From: BJGV01 sp965205785
Lineage (GTDB): Bacteria > Pseudomonadota > Gammaproteobacteria > Burkholderiales > Nitrosomonadaceae
Length of the DNA: 64,000 nt
Direction of reading: 5' to 3'
NCBI GenBank assembly: GCA_965205785.1
Contig: OZ242188.1
Location: 1,922,001 to 1,986,000, forward strand
Both the position numbers and the translations under genes were made by a program. Every line of letters starts with the position of its first letter. Position 1 is the stretch's first letter. The notes beneath the pieces were generated by a model, which saw nothing but the letters and a program-made list of their open reading frames with translations, was not told the origin of the DNA and searched no databases. Shown piece after piece: positions 10,301 through 17,987 of this stretch.

Positions 10301-10939
10301 GTACTAGTTGGTGGTGGATTAGGAAATGCAGTTTTATTCTCTATTGGTGCAGCAGCACGAGCGGTGGGATCAAAGGTTTTATATTTTGCCGGATATAAAA
10401 AATTAATTGATCGCTATAAAGTGGAAGAAATTGAATCAGCTGCGGATACAGTTGTATGGTGTTGTGATGAGTCACCGGGATTCAAGCCTTCTCGATCTGG
10501 AGACTTAAGCTATGTTGGAAACATAGTAGAAGCTATGACTGCTTATGGTAGTGGTGCTTTAGGTCCTCAACCAATTCCACTAGTAGAGGCTGATAGAATA
10601 CTTGCTATTGGTTCAGATCAAATGATGGCAGCAGTAGGTGTCGCTAGACGAGATCAACTTCAGCCTTATTTAAAGGCAGATCATTTTGCAATTGGTTCTA
10701 TAAATTCACCTATGCAATGCATGATGAAAGAAATATGTGCGCAGTGCCTACAGCCTCATAAAGATCCGGATACTGGTGCAATTACTTATGTATTTTCATG
10801 TTTCAATCAGGATCAGCCACTTGATCAAGTTGATTTTGGTGGACTTGCTTCACGATTACGTCAGAACAGTGCTCAGGAGAAACTAACTACACAGTGGATT
10901 AGTCATTGTTTAAAGGAATCAGATCAAATCAGAGCCTAG
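7388..10939 (+). CDS. Large multi-domain Fe-S flavoprotein oxidoreductase, exact function unknown
   Basis: An 1183-residue protein that looks like several redox modules joined in one chain. Residues 1 to about 230 match no family I recognise. A cysteine-rich segment follows, with C256-x2-C259 and C267 and then more Cys near residues 330-350, resembling the N-terminal Fe-S domain of GltD/DPYD-type enzymes. An FAD/NAD(P) disulfide-reductase-like region has GMGPAG at 402-407 and a second Rossmann motif reading VVVIGGGLTAID. The last third is a ferredoxin-NADP reductase/PyrK-like module, with a GQFYRFQ segment and a GETVVLVGGGLGNA nucleotide site. It ends in a [2Fe-2S] Cys set (C1111, C1117, C1120, C1138). 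It should pass electrons between pyridine nucleotide and an unknown acceptor. It lies between cysN and pntA. Start is ATG 7388; TTG 7382 is also open. Confidence 0.75.
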   Translation: MKSLGEDSGSIEGTKVDSLILGFDMIFADLYRHTGILKLDQAFLNFLRESDSDLYTRFDYARSHCGSLNAKDESNLLIEIAPWLDDFISKLFCIETEVQALSARHHELAPLYFCKRQFVLRRAMNKVSDEDISAADGIKLEKQLEDEFKAPFSELVFATKVTEWLKDEKKNEERLKVALLYAAWAMKTAEGKKHSLGGVLFKSHPKLDYLHLVPTVIDNTEGYDIHRLNHLRRREGFSLTDQGTDLVGALDEANYCIWCHEQGKDSCSKGLKEKLKSPDEPQAFKKSQFGVLLAGCPLEERISEFHKLKTQGVAIGSLAMIVLDNPMCAGTGHRICNDCMKSCIYQKQEPVNIPEAETRSLKDILELPWGFEIYSLLTRWNPLDLNRPVPRSPSGHKVLVVGMGPAGYTLAHHLMNDGHTVMGIDGLKIESLPSDISGISQEGNRVPFRAIRNIKELDEDLNERMPAGFGGVAEYGITVRWDKNFLKVIRLLLERREEFSLFGGVRFGGTITADDALNMGFDHIALAAGAGRPTVLDLPNGLARGVRAASDFLMALQLSGAAQDNSVANMQLRLPVVVIGGGLTAIDTATEALAYYPVQVDKFLRRYEVLSSVKGEEAICNSWDEEEREIADEFLNHARAIRNERKLATEEGRTPKILELLQSWGGATIAYRKRLIDSPSYTLNHEEVEKALEEGITFAEGLTPESIEIDQREHARSVKFTIKKLNEAGSWEKTGKTELPARAVLVAAGTQPNTVLAREDQKNFKLHGRYFAACDENGNPVDPVYGNPKPETPMVLLSRCDDGRFISFFGDLHPSYSGNVVKAMSSAKQGYPVVSRVLSQQSPVSKEGNTQFFSDINARLRPTVHKVERLTPTIIEIVVHAPMAAERFQPGQFYRFQNFETLATNAGDTKLAMEGIALTGASVDVERGLVSLIALEMGGSADLCAMLSPGDPVVLMGPTGTPTEIVPGETVVLVGGGLGNAVLFSIGAAARAVGSKVLYFAGYKKLIDRYKVEEIESAADTVVWCCDESPGFKPSRSGDLSYVGNIVEAMTAYGSGALGPQPIPLVEADRILAIGSDQMMAAVGVARRDQLQPYLKADHFAIGSINSPMQCMMKEICAQCLQPHKDPDTGAITYVFSCFNQDQPLDQVDFGGLASRLRQNSAQEKLTTQWISHCLKESDQIRA

Positions 10940-11094
10940 GAGCATAAAATTCAGTTTATCTTGTATTCTGTGCAACACATCATACCCAGGATTATTTATA
11001 ATCGATGATTCTTAAAAAAGAAGAATTATTTGTTAGTGAGGACTTAATATAGATGTTTAGTAGAAATATAAGATATCTATAAGGGAGATTGTCA

Positions 11095-12216
11095 ATGTAT
11101 ATAGGAATACCCGCGGAGATCTTGGATGGTGAAACCCGCGTTGCAGCTACGCCAGAAACTGTTAAGAAATTTTCAGCCAATGGGTCTCATGTTGTTCTGG
11201 TACAGTCAGGAGCAGGTACCGGTGCAAGTATTACTGACGAGAATTTTAGGGAAGCCGGTGCAACTATAGTAAATGATGCTGCAGAACTTTATAAACAGTC
11301 TCAGATAGTACTTAAAGTACGGGCGCCAGATTCTTCTGAGCTAAAGATGATACGTAAGGACGTAGTTTTACTGGGTTTATTATCCCCACACCAAACCGAA
11401 GGCATTACTTCTCTTGCAAACCATGGATTAACGGCTTTTTCTATGGAGAAGCTTCCACGTATTTCTCGTGCTCAAAGTATGGATGTACTTTCCTCGCAGG
11501 CAAACATTGCTGGCTATAAGGCAGTACTAATAGGAGCAAATGTATACCAGAGATTTCTTCCCATGTTAATGACAGCTGCAGGTACTGTTAAAGCTGCACG
11601 AATGCTGATATTAGGAGCAGGCGTTGCGGGTTTACAGGCTATTGCTACAGCCAAGCGTCTGGGAGCAGTAATCGAAGCATTTGATGTGCGTCCTGCTGCA
11701 AAGGAACAAGTAGAAAGTTTGGGCGCAAAGTTTGTTGAAGTACCCTTAAGTGATGAAGAAAAAGTTCAAGCAGAAACAGCAGGTGGTTATGCACGGGAGA
11801 TGTCTGATGACTATAAACGTCGTCAGGGAGAGCTAGTACATCAACGTGCCATAGTAGCAGATATCATCATAACTACTGCATTAATTCCAGGGCGTCCAGC
11901 ACCGGTTCTGATTAATGAAGAAACTGTAAAAGCCATGAAGCCTGGGTCTGTAATTGTGGATATGGCTGTTGAAGCTGGCGGAAATTGTCCACTATCGGAG
12001 CTAAATAAAACTGTAGTTAAACATGGCGTGCATCTAGTAGGAATAGCTAATCTGCCCGGACTAGTGGCAGCTGATTCTAGTTCACTTTATGCCCGTAATT
12101 TAATGAACTTTCTTAACTTAATGCTAGATGCAGAGAGTGGAGAATTTAAGCTTGATCGTGAAGATGAGATTATTGCAGGAACCCTCGTTTGTATAGACGG
12201 GGGAGTAATTTCATAA
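11095..12216 (+). CDS. pntA: NAD(P) transhydrogenase subunit alpha part 1 (NAD-binding)
   Basis: A 373-residue protein with the alanine-dehydrogenase/PNT fold that binds NAD(H) (domain I). Visible signatures include the N-terminal IPAEILDGETRVAATPETVKK, the Rossmann glycines ILGAGVAGLQAIATAKRLGA, and the later VIVDMAVEAGGNCPLSE. In many bacteria alpha is one chain; here the membrane part is encoded by the next gene, as in alphaproteobacterial enzymes. The enzyme uses the proton gradient to make NADPH from NADH. A GGGAG box precedes ATG 11095. Confidence 0.93.
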   Translation: MYIGIPAEILDGETRVAATPETVKKFSANGSHVVLVQSGAGTGASITDENFREAGATIVNDAAELYKQSQIVLKVRAPDSSELKMIRKDVVLLGLLSPHQTEGITSLANHGLTAFSMEKLPRISRAQSMDVLSSQANIAGYKAVLIGANVYQRFLPMLMTAAGTVKAARMLILGAGVAGLQAIATAKRLGAVIEAFDVRPAAKEQVESLGAKFVEVPLSDEEKVQAETAGGYAREMSDDYKRRQGELVHQRAIVADIIITTALIPGRPAPVLINEETVKAMKPGSVIVDMAVEAGGNCPLSELNKTVVKHGVHLVGIANLPGLVAADSSSLYARNLMNFLNLMLDAESGEFKLDREDEIIAGTLVCIDGGVIS

Positions 12217-12255
12217 TTTTTTAAGTTAATTTTTAGGTACTCAAGAGGAGCTATC

Positions 12256-12564
12256 ATGATTGGGGAAATTGATCCAACCATTATCAACATTACGATATTT
12301 GTACTAGCAATATTTGTTGGTTACCACGTTGTGTGGAATGTGACTCCTGCCTTGCATACACCGCTGATGTCAGTGACTAATGCTATTTCAGGGATTATTT
12401 TAGTTGGTGCTATGTTGGCTGCTGGGTCAGCAGAAACTGATTGGGGTGTTTGGTTAGGTGCAGTTGCTGTGACGTTGGCCGCAATCAATGTATTTGGTGG
12501 ATTTCTGGTTACGCAACGTATGCTGGAAATGTTCAGAAAAAAAGATAAAAAAGGAAACGAGTAA
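12256..12564 (+). CDS. pntAB: NAD(P) transhydrogenase subunit alpha part 2 (membrane)
   Basis: A 102-residue membrane subunit with three to four hydrophobic helices, corresponding to the alpha part of domain II. The family segment HTPLMSVTNAISGIILVGAM is present. It is preceded by an AAGAGGAG box and abuts pntB directly: the stop at 12562-12564 is followed immediately by the pntB ATG, which suggests coupled translation. Confidence 0.92.
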   Translation: MIGEIDPTIINITIFVLAIFVGYHVVWNVTPALHTPLMSVTNAISGIILVGAMLAAGSAETDWGVWLGAVAVTLAAINVFGGFLVTQRMLEMFRKKDKKGNE

Positions 12565-13944
12565 ATGTCACCAAATTTAGTTGCTTTAGCTTATCTTGTT
12601 GCGTCAGTTTTTTTTATTCTAGCGTTAAAAGGTTTAAGTTCGCCAGTTACTGCCCGTCGAGGTAATTTATTCGGAATGGTAGGGATGGCCATTGCCGTGA
12701 TTACCACACTTACAATTACTGAAAATTGGGGGTTGATAGCTGTTTGTATTGCTGTAGGTGGCACGATTGGGGCAGTAGTGGCGAAACGTGTACAAATGAC
12801 GGCTATGCCAGAACTTGTTGCATTTATGCATTCGCTTGTAGGTTTGGCGGCAGTATTTATTGCTATTGCAGCTGTTAACAACCCGGTTTCATTCGGTCTA
12901 CCTGCCATCCTGCCAATGGGTAGTAAATTAGAGTTGTTTCTTGGTACGTTCATCGGAGCTATGACCTGGTCAGGGTCAGTGATCGCATTTTTAAAGTTAT
13001 CAGGCCGTATGAGCGGTGCACCTATTACTTTTAGTGGACAGCATATGGTAAACCTGATCATCGCTCTAGTAATGATCGGCTTTGGTTTATGGTTCTTTTT
13101 TAGTGATATTACTAATTGGACAGCTTTTGTTTCTATGGCTGTGATTGCTTTTATTCTGGGATTTCTGATTATTATTCCAATTGGTGGGGCAGACATGCCG
13201 GTGGTAATCTCAATGCTCAACTCCTATTCAGGTTGGGCAGCAGCAGGCATTGGTTTTTCGCTTGGAAATCCAATGCTAATTATAGCTGGCTCTCTGGTTG
13301 GCAGCTCCGGCGCAATATTGTCTTATATTATGTGCAAAGCTATGAATCGTCCATTTCTTTCCGTGATACTTGGTGGGTTTGGAAGTGACGGTGGATCAGT
13401 AGAGGAGGGGGATGGAACGCAAAAAACTCATCGTAGTGGTAGTGCAGATGATGCGGCATTTTTGTTAGGTAACGCAGATAGTGTAATTATTGTTCCTGGT
13501 TATGGGTTGGCAGTAGCACGAGCACAACATTCAGTTAAGGAGTTGGCAGAGAAATTACTTGAAAATGGCGTCAATGTACGCTTTGCCATTCATCCTGTTG
13601 CTGGGCGTATGCCAGGCCATATGAATGTATTATTAGCTGAAGCAGAAATACCATATGAGTATGTATTAGAGATGGACGAAATTAATAGTGATTTCTCAAA
13701 TACAGATGTTGTATTGGTTTTAGGTGCAAATGATGTTGTAAATCCAGCAGCATATGTTGAAGGAAGTCCAATCTACGGCATGCCAATTCTAGATACACAC
13801 AAAGCACGAACTGTTATGGTAGTAAAACGGAGTATGGCTGTTGGGTATGCGGGCCTAGACAATAATTTATTTTACATGGATAAAACTATGATGGTATTTG
13901 GTGATGCTAAAAAAGTAGTCGAGAATATGGTTAAGGCTTTATAA
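12565..13944 (+). CDS. pntB: NAD(P) transhydrogenase subunit beta
   Basis: A 459-residue protein. The N-terminal two thirds hold about nine membrane helices of domain II. The C-terminal roughly 180 residues form the NADP(H)-binding domain III, with PGYGLAVARAQHSVKEL, the FAIHPVAGRMPGHMNVLLAEA stretch (loop D/E contacts) and VLGANDVVNPAA. With the two alpha chains it forms the proton-translocating transhydrogenase. A long open frame on the opposite strand inside this gene is only a coding shadow. Confidence 0.94.
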   Translation: MSPNLVALAYLVASVFFILALKGLSSPVTARRGNLFGMVGMAIAVITTLTITENWGLIAVCIAVGGTIGAVVAKRVQMTAMPELVAFMHSLVGLAAVFIAIAAVNNPVSFGLPAILPMGSKLELFLGTFIGAMTWSGSVIAFLKLSGRMSGAPITFSGQHMVNLIIALVMIGFGLWFFFSDITNWTAFVSMAVIAFILGFLIIIPIGGADMPVVISMLNSYSGWAAAGIGFSLGNPMLIIAGSLVGSSGAILSYIMCKAMNRPFLSVILGGFGSDGGSVEEGDGTQKTHRSGSADDAAFLLGNADSVIIVPGYGLAVARAQHSVKELAEKLLENGVNVRFAIHPVAGRMPGHMNVLLAEAEIPYEYVLEMDEINSDFSNTDVVLVLGANDVVNPAAYVEGSPIYGMPILDTHKARTVMVVKRSMAVGYAGLDNNLFYMDKTMMVFGDAKKVVENMVKAL

Positions 13945-13955
13945 GTATATTTCTA

Positions 13956-14141
13956 CTAATCATCTTCTTTCTTAAGTACTGTATTACTAAATTGTTCGCC
14001 ATAATAGTTTTCTGCCCACTTACGTTGACTGTAAGGCTGGCCTAATCCTCCATCGTATTCTCTTTCCTCTTCATCAGTTTTATTGCGCTCACTGATTTGA
14101 TTACCTATTTCTGCAATTATTGATATGAATGCTTTAAGCAT
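13956..14141 (-). CDS. Small hydrophilic protein of unknown function (61 aa)
   Basis: A 61-residue frame with a short hydrophobic start (MLKAFISIIAEIGNQIS), followed by a strongly charged, acid-rich tail with aromatic residues and a basic/acidic end (VLKKEDD). A good ribosome site, AGAGGAAA, lies eight bases before the ATG, which is the main reason for accepting it. It converges on pntB with an 11-bp gap. I do not recognise a family. The sequence suggests a small amphipathic-helix protein, possibly membrane-associated. Confidence 0.5.
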   Translation of the reverse strand: MLKAFISIIAEIGNQISERNKTDEEEREYDGGLGQPYSQRKWAENYYGEQFSNTVLKKEDD

Positions 14142-14276
14142 AATTAATATTTCCTCTTGGATACATTAGTATTATTTACAGTTATGTTTATGCTAAACAG
14201 ACTGGTAGATAGATTCAGTTAATTAAGTCACAAAGTTTCTACTAAGTTGATGGCCTATCGGATCTATAGTAGATAT

Positions 14277-14305
14277 ACCAATCCTCTACTAAATAGAGGA
14301 TTGGT
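14277..14305 (-). terminator. Hairpin downstream of the porin gene
   Basis: A perfect 12-bp stem (ACCAATCCTCTA / TAGAGGATTGGT) with a 5-base loop starts about 29 bp past the porin stop codon. The flank in the reverse-strand direction is AT-rich but lacks a clean run of U, so it may be a weak intrinsic terminator or an mRNA 3'-end stabiliser. Confidence 0.55.
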
Positions 14306-14333
14306 AAGGCTTGGTTATATACTTGAGAAAGGC

Positions 14334-16151
14334 TTAGAAGCGGAAATTATATTGTACGTAGAATAAATCAGGATTTATTCCTGGTCTGCTGGCTTTCATA
14401 AAAGTTCCAGCCCACATTTTGGAGTATCCGACTAAAACATCCTGGTGTCGGTCAACGTGAATATTAAAACGAAGGTCAATCTCGTCCCCTACATGACTTC
14501 CTGATGCACCCGTTGCATCACGAAGTATCGCCGCTCCACCCGCGTTATATAGAAAGTCTGTTTTGCTGGCCAAATAGTATCTGTGATATTGCGAAATAAA
14601 TGTAAGCCAACGCTGTGGATGTAAACTAAATTGGGCATTAAAGTCATGAATATTTTGACGTCCCACTCGATCTAACCAGCCCATGTAATAGTTTCCGAAG
14701 GGAAAGAGGTGGTTAAATGTATTTCGGGTGCCACCGGCGTTTAGGTTGTCATCACCAGAAGCATAGTCATAACGAAGCCAGAACTGGGGGTTGTAAGGTA
14801 GAGGAATACGATAACCACCACCGACAGCAACAGCGCCTGCAGAAATATCCTGATTGGCATTCTTACCAAACTGGTACATACCTTCTAACTCAAACAGAAA
14901 CCGTTTATATGTTCCAATATAACGAGTACCAATAGTATGTATTCTAGAGTTTCCCCTTACACCACCCTGACCCAAGAATATTCCCCGGTTATCCAATAGA
15001 CTCAGGAAATATAGATCAAAGGCATCCCCTTTTTTAGGCTTATAGGTCCCCCATAAACCAACAAAGTCTCGTTTTTTCTGCCACTGATCAAATGCATTTG
15101 GTTGGGTCCTCATAGGACGGACCCAGAAAGTATCTAAATTAAATTTTGGTGTATGCCAGAATGCTTTGACACCCTGGAATGTACGTCTAGTATTTACCCA
15201 ATCCAATGATGAAATAAGTCTTTGGGAACCATAGGTCAGTTCTTGTCTACCAACTCGGACGTAGGCCTTGCCGCCTTGGGCCTCAGCTAATTTTACATCC
15301 AAAAAGATATTTAACATGTCCGTGTGATTCCGGTCTATACCAAGTGGTTGTAGCTCCTGACCCCAAGTACGCGCATCAATAAATTCACCAAAAAACCTAA
15401 TTTTATCTTGGTACCATATATCAACGTGAGCTCTCAGACGTGTCAGATGAAAGTTATTATTTCTACCTGCTGCATTTAATCTACTGTCTGTTTCACGCAT
15501 ATAGCGATACCAAAATTGGCCACCAAAAGATAACAGTACGTCATTACCAATTTGAATACGCTTCAAAGGATCAAAGAAATCTGTTTCATGATTAGGATTG
15601 TCTAGATAGCTAAAATTTATATCAAATGCAGGGGTAGTTTGCAGGGCAAACGGCGCGTAGGGAGAAACAGGCTTAGTTGTACGGTTTTTTCCTGTTGCAA
15701 AATCCCAAAAAGAATATTGTCCCGGGTATTCTTCTGCTTTCGGACCTGGTGGAATAACAAAGACACCAGGACGAGGTGCTTTAGATACTACCGGAACTTG
15801 TTTCATAAGTTCGGTAATATCTGTTTTAGGTGTAGATTCAATGTCCTCAGATGTAACTACAGATACTGCAGAACCTACATCATCTAATAGGGTATTTGTC
15901 CTTCCTGCCAGTTTAATTGGTGGCGTATTAATGGATGATTTACCTGTAGATAAAGAGTTTGCTTCTAATGTTGAAATTTCAGGAATCTGAGAATCAGGCG
16001 TTGTATCAGCTAAAGTCGGGAATGTTAGCCCGAGGAAAATAGTACCAAAAAAATATTTTAACAGCCATCTGGATACATTTGATTTCTCCTGTGTACTTAT
16101 ATGAGAGCTGGTAGGTACAACCGGACATGTTAAATAATTACGCTGATTCAT
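14334..16151 (-). CDS. Outer-membrane beta-barrel porin, alginate-export family, with a TonB-plug-like N-terminal segment
   Basis: A 605-residue outer-membrane protein. Residues from about 27 to 50 (WLLKYFFGTIFLGLTFPTLAD) form a signal peptide behind a long n-region. From about residue 190 to the end the protein matches the alginate_exp barrel family: alternating amphipathic strands, recurring VGRQELTYGSQRLIS and RLRAHVDIWYQ motifs, and a terminal aromatic residue (YNFRF). Between signal and barrel lies a segment reading SAVSVVTSEDIE, with TDITELMKQVPVV just after it, closely resembling the start of a TonB-receptor plug. The barrel family serves diffusion of polysaccharides or small anions; the substrate here is unknown. 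It is transcribed alone, with a long leader carrying an FNR-type box. Confidence 0.8.
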   Translation of the reverse strand: MNQRNYLTCPVVPTSSHISTQEKSNVSRWLLKYFFGTIFLGLTFPTLADTTPDSQIPEISTLEANSLSTGKSSINTPPIKLAGRTNTLLDDVGSAVSVVTSEDIESTPKTDITELMKQVPVVSKAPRPGVFVIPPGPKAEEYPGQYSFWDFATGKNRTTKPVSPYAPFALQTTPAFDINFSYLDNPNHETDFFDPLKRIQIGNDVLLSFGGQFWYRYMRETDSRLNAAGRNNNFHLTRLRAHVDIWYQDKIRFFGEFIDARTWGQELQPLGIDRNHTDMLNIFLDVKLAEAQGGKAYVRVGRQELTYGSQRLISSLDWVNTRRTFQGVKAFWHTPKFNLDTFWVRPMRTQPNAFDQWQKKRDFVGLWGTYKPKKGDAFDLYFLSLLDNRGIFLGQGGVRGNSRIHTIGTRYIGTYKRFLFELEGMYQFGKNANQDISAGAVAVGGGYRIPLPYNPQFWLRYDYASGDDNLNAGGTRNTFNHLFPFGNYYMGWLDRVGRQNIHDFNAQFSLHPQRWLTFISQYHRYYLASKTDFLYNAGGAAILRDATGASGSHVGDEIDLRFNIHVDRHQDVLVGYSKMWAGTFMKASRPGINPDLFYVQYNFRF

Positions 16152-16401
16152 AGGTATAGTTCCTGTGTATAGATAGTGATAATTGTTCGTATGGCAATAG
16201 ACTTACTGCAAAGGGTTTATTTCCTCTACATGCATTATTTTTCACATTGATTTTAATTGAAATACTTCGAAACGATACTGCTACTGCTTTACATAAATTA
16301 TTATTATTCTTTATATTTTGCCATAGGTCAGTGTGCGCATCAACATTAATTTTCCTGAATGGCTTACTACAAGCCATTGTTAAAGAAATGGTTATAGGCA
16401 A
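16138..16401 (-). CDS. Possible small upstream ORF overlapping the porin start (87 aa, doubtful)
   Basis: An open frame starting with TTG at 16401, preceded by a GAGGAA box seven bases upstream. Its stop codon lies 14 bases inside the porin gene, the geometry of a translationally coupled leader ORF. The predicted peptide is basic and mixed, and I recognise no family. The long non-coding leader and the FNR-type box 124 bp upstream make it worth recording, but chance is at least as likely. Confidence 0.2.
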   Translation of the reverse strand: MPITISLTMACSKPFRKINVDAHTDLWQNIKNNNNLCKAVAVSFRSISIKINVKNNACRGNKPFAVSLLPYEQLSLSIHRNYTYESA

Positions 16402-16524
16402 AATTTATTCCTCAAGAAAAAATTTTGAGACTAGAATTTGTATATTGTTGTTTTAAGGGTTATCAATTCAAACACATTAATTCTTTTCTGGTTTATAGCT
16501 TACTTAGGATTACTTTACTTTATC

Positions 16525-16538
16525 TTGACCTAGATCAA
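16525..16538. promoter_or_regulatory. FNR/NNR-type box TTGACCTAGATCAA
   Basis: The dyad TTGAC-CTAG-ATCAA matches the FNR consensus TTGAT-N4-ATCAA at nine of ten defined positions. It lies about 375 bp upstream of the porin start and in no gene. It could place the porin, or a leader transcript, under oxygen or nitrogen-oxide control through a Crp/Fnr-family regulator. The regulator itself is not in the window. Confidence 0.45.
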
Positions 16539-16702
16539 ATTTCAATTAATTACTAATAAAATTAAGTATTAACGTTAATACGTTTGAGTAAAGGATTATG
16601 CCATGCTAATTGGAGAATCGTATTTAGTAGATCATTTTTCTTTATTGTAAGTGATATTCCTGATCAATATTATGTTATCCATAGCTATACTGAATTTACA
16701 TC

Positions 16703-17161
16703 TCAATTTCTGATTTCTTCCTGTTGCTCCATAAAATTATTACTTGCTGCTATAAAACTTCGAAATTCATATTCCATCTGTGACTGCAATTGTAAGTATT
16801 TACTATTGAATGTTCTTTGTGCTCTTTCCATTTGGCGTGTCTTATTTAGTAATCTGAGTTGAATCCGTTCATTAAATGGGTATGAATATGCTGCTTTAGC
16901 TGCAAGAGTAACCTCATGTACTTTCTGATCAAACCTGCTAAATAGTTTAGCTACGTTATTGGCAGCATCTATAAAACGACGTTGATGTAATTCCATTATT
17001 TCAATTTCTGTTAACGATTCGCCCATGGAACTATATAAAGGTGTTGGCAAGCCACTGTTTTCAGAGATTTTCTCGGGATTGGCTTTAGATATATTGCTTC
17101 CAAATGCCAGCGTTATAATGAGGATAAGTTGGAATGGTGAGATTATTTTTCCGTATGCCAT
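16703..17161 (-). CDS. Exported helical protein of unknown function (152 aa)
   Basis: A 152-residue protein with a Sec-type signal (MAYGKIISPFQLILIITLAFG, likely cut near residue 27). A mostly helical, Arg/Glu/Gln-rich body follows, likely coiled coil (ELHQRRFIDAANNVAKLF and RQMERAQRTFNSKYLQLQSQ). A GGGAG box precedes the ATG. It is divergent from tmk and separated by about 540 bp from the porin. I do not recognise a family; a periplasmic helical protein is the most that can be said. Confidence 0.6.
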   Translation of the reverse strand: MAYGKIISPFQLILIITLAFGSNISKANPEKISENSGLPTPLYSSMGESLTEIEIMELHQRRFIDAANNVAKLFSRFDQKVHEVTLAAKAAYSYPFNERIQLRLLNKTRQMERAQRTFNSKYLQLQSQMEYEFRSFIAASNNFMEQQEEIRN

Positions 17162-17348
17162 GGATAAGCTCCCGTATTAAGTTACATATATAAACTTATA
17201 TTGTACTGATCATGGGCTAATAAGCTTTGTTAAACAATACCAAATATAAAGGGATTTATAAAAATCATTGAAATTATTCTGGTTTATAACAAAGGATATG
17301 TAATACTGTAATAAGGTTAAAAATTCTAATTAAAAACTTTTTTCAGAT

Positions 17349-17987
17349 ATGTCACAGATGACTCGGGGAAAATTTATAACCCTTGAAGGAATTGATGGTG
17401 CAGGTAAAAGTACTCATCTTTCATGGCTAGAAGACTTTTTGAAGGGTATGGGAAAGAGAACTGTTGTAACACATGAGCCAGGAGGTACTCTATTAGGTGA
17501 AAAATTACGTGCACTTTTACTAGATAGCAGCCTGACTATTCACCCTGAAACAGAGGCATTACTTATGTTTGCAGCTCGCCGAGAACATTTAGATAAATTA
17601 ATACTTCCGGCGTTAGATAAAGGAGACTGGGTAATTTCAGATCGCTTTACTGATGCAAGCTTTGCCTATCAGGGTGGTGGAAGAGGGCTATCTGAGGATA
17701 AACTTGATGACTTGGAATGTTGGGTACAAGGAACATTTCAGCCTGATCTCACCTTTTATTTTGATGTGACAAGTAAATTAGGAAGGAAACGGCTAAATAG
17801 CCGGGGAGATGGCATAGAATCAACTGATAGATTTGAAAAAGAAAAGGATGAGTTCTTTGACCGAGTTCGGGAATCTTACCTTAAGAGAGCAGGTAAACTA
17901 TCCCATCGGTTTCATATAATTGATTCAAGTAAATCATTGGAAGATATCAGACTTAAGCTGAAAGACATCACTCTAACTATCTGTTAA
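17349..17987 (+). CDS. tmk: Thymidylate kinase
   Basis: A 212-residue dTMP kinase. The P-loop GIDGAGKST is at residues 14-22, the DR(Y/F) motif appears as SDRFTDASFAYQGGGRG, and a lid segment is present. It phosphorylates dTMP to dTDP. Its stop overlaps the holB start by one base (TAATG). The tmk-holB order is common in proteobacteria. The first ATG has no obvious Shine-Dalgarno; ATG 17358 is an alternative start. Confidence 0.95.
   Translation: MSQMTRGKFITLEGIDGAGKSTHLSWLEDFLKGMGKRTVVTHEPGGTLLGEKLRALLLDSSLTIHPETEALLMFAARREHLDKLILPALDKGDWVISDRFTDASFAYQGGGRGLSEDKLDDLECWVQGTFQPDLTFYFDVTSKLGRKRLNSRGDGIESTDRFEKEKDEFFDRVRESYLKRAGKLSHRFHIIDSSKSLEDIRLKLKDITLTIC

Noticed and set aside
12591..13220. 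A 209-codon reverse-strand open frame inside pntB
   Set aside because: pntB is certain by domain motifs; the antisense frame arises from its codon pattern.
16247..16456. Plus-strand 69-codon frame upstream of the porin
   Set aside because: No ribosome site, atypical composition, and overlaps the porin leader in antisense.
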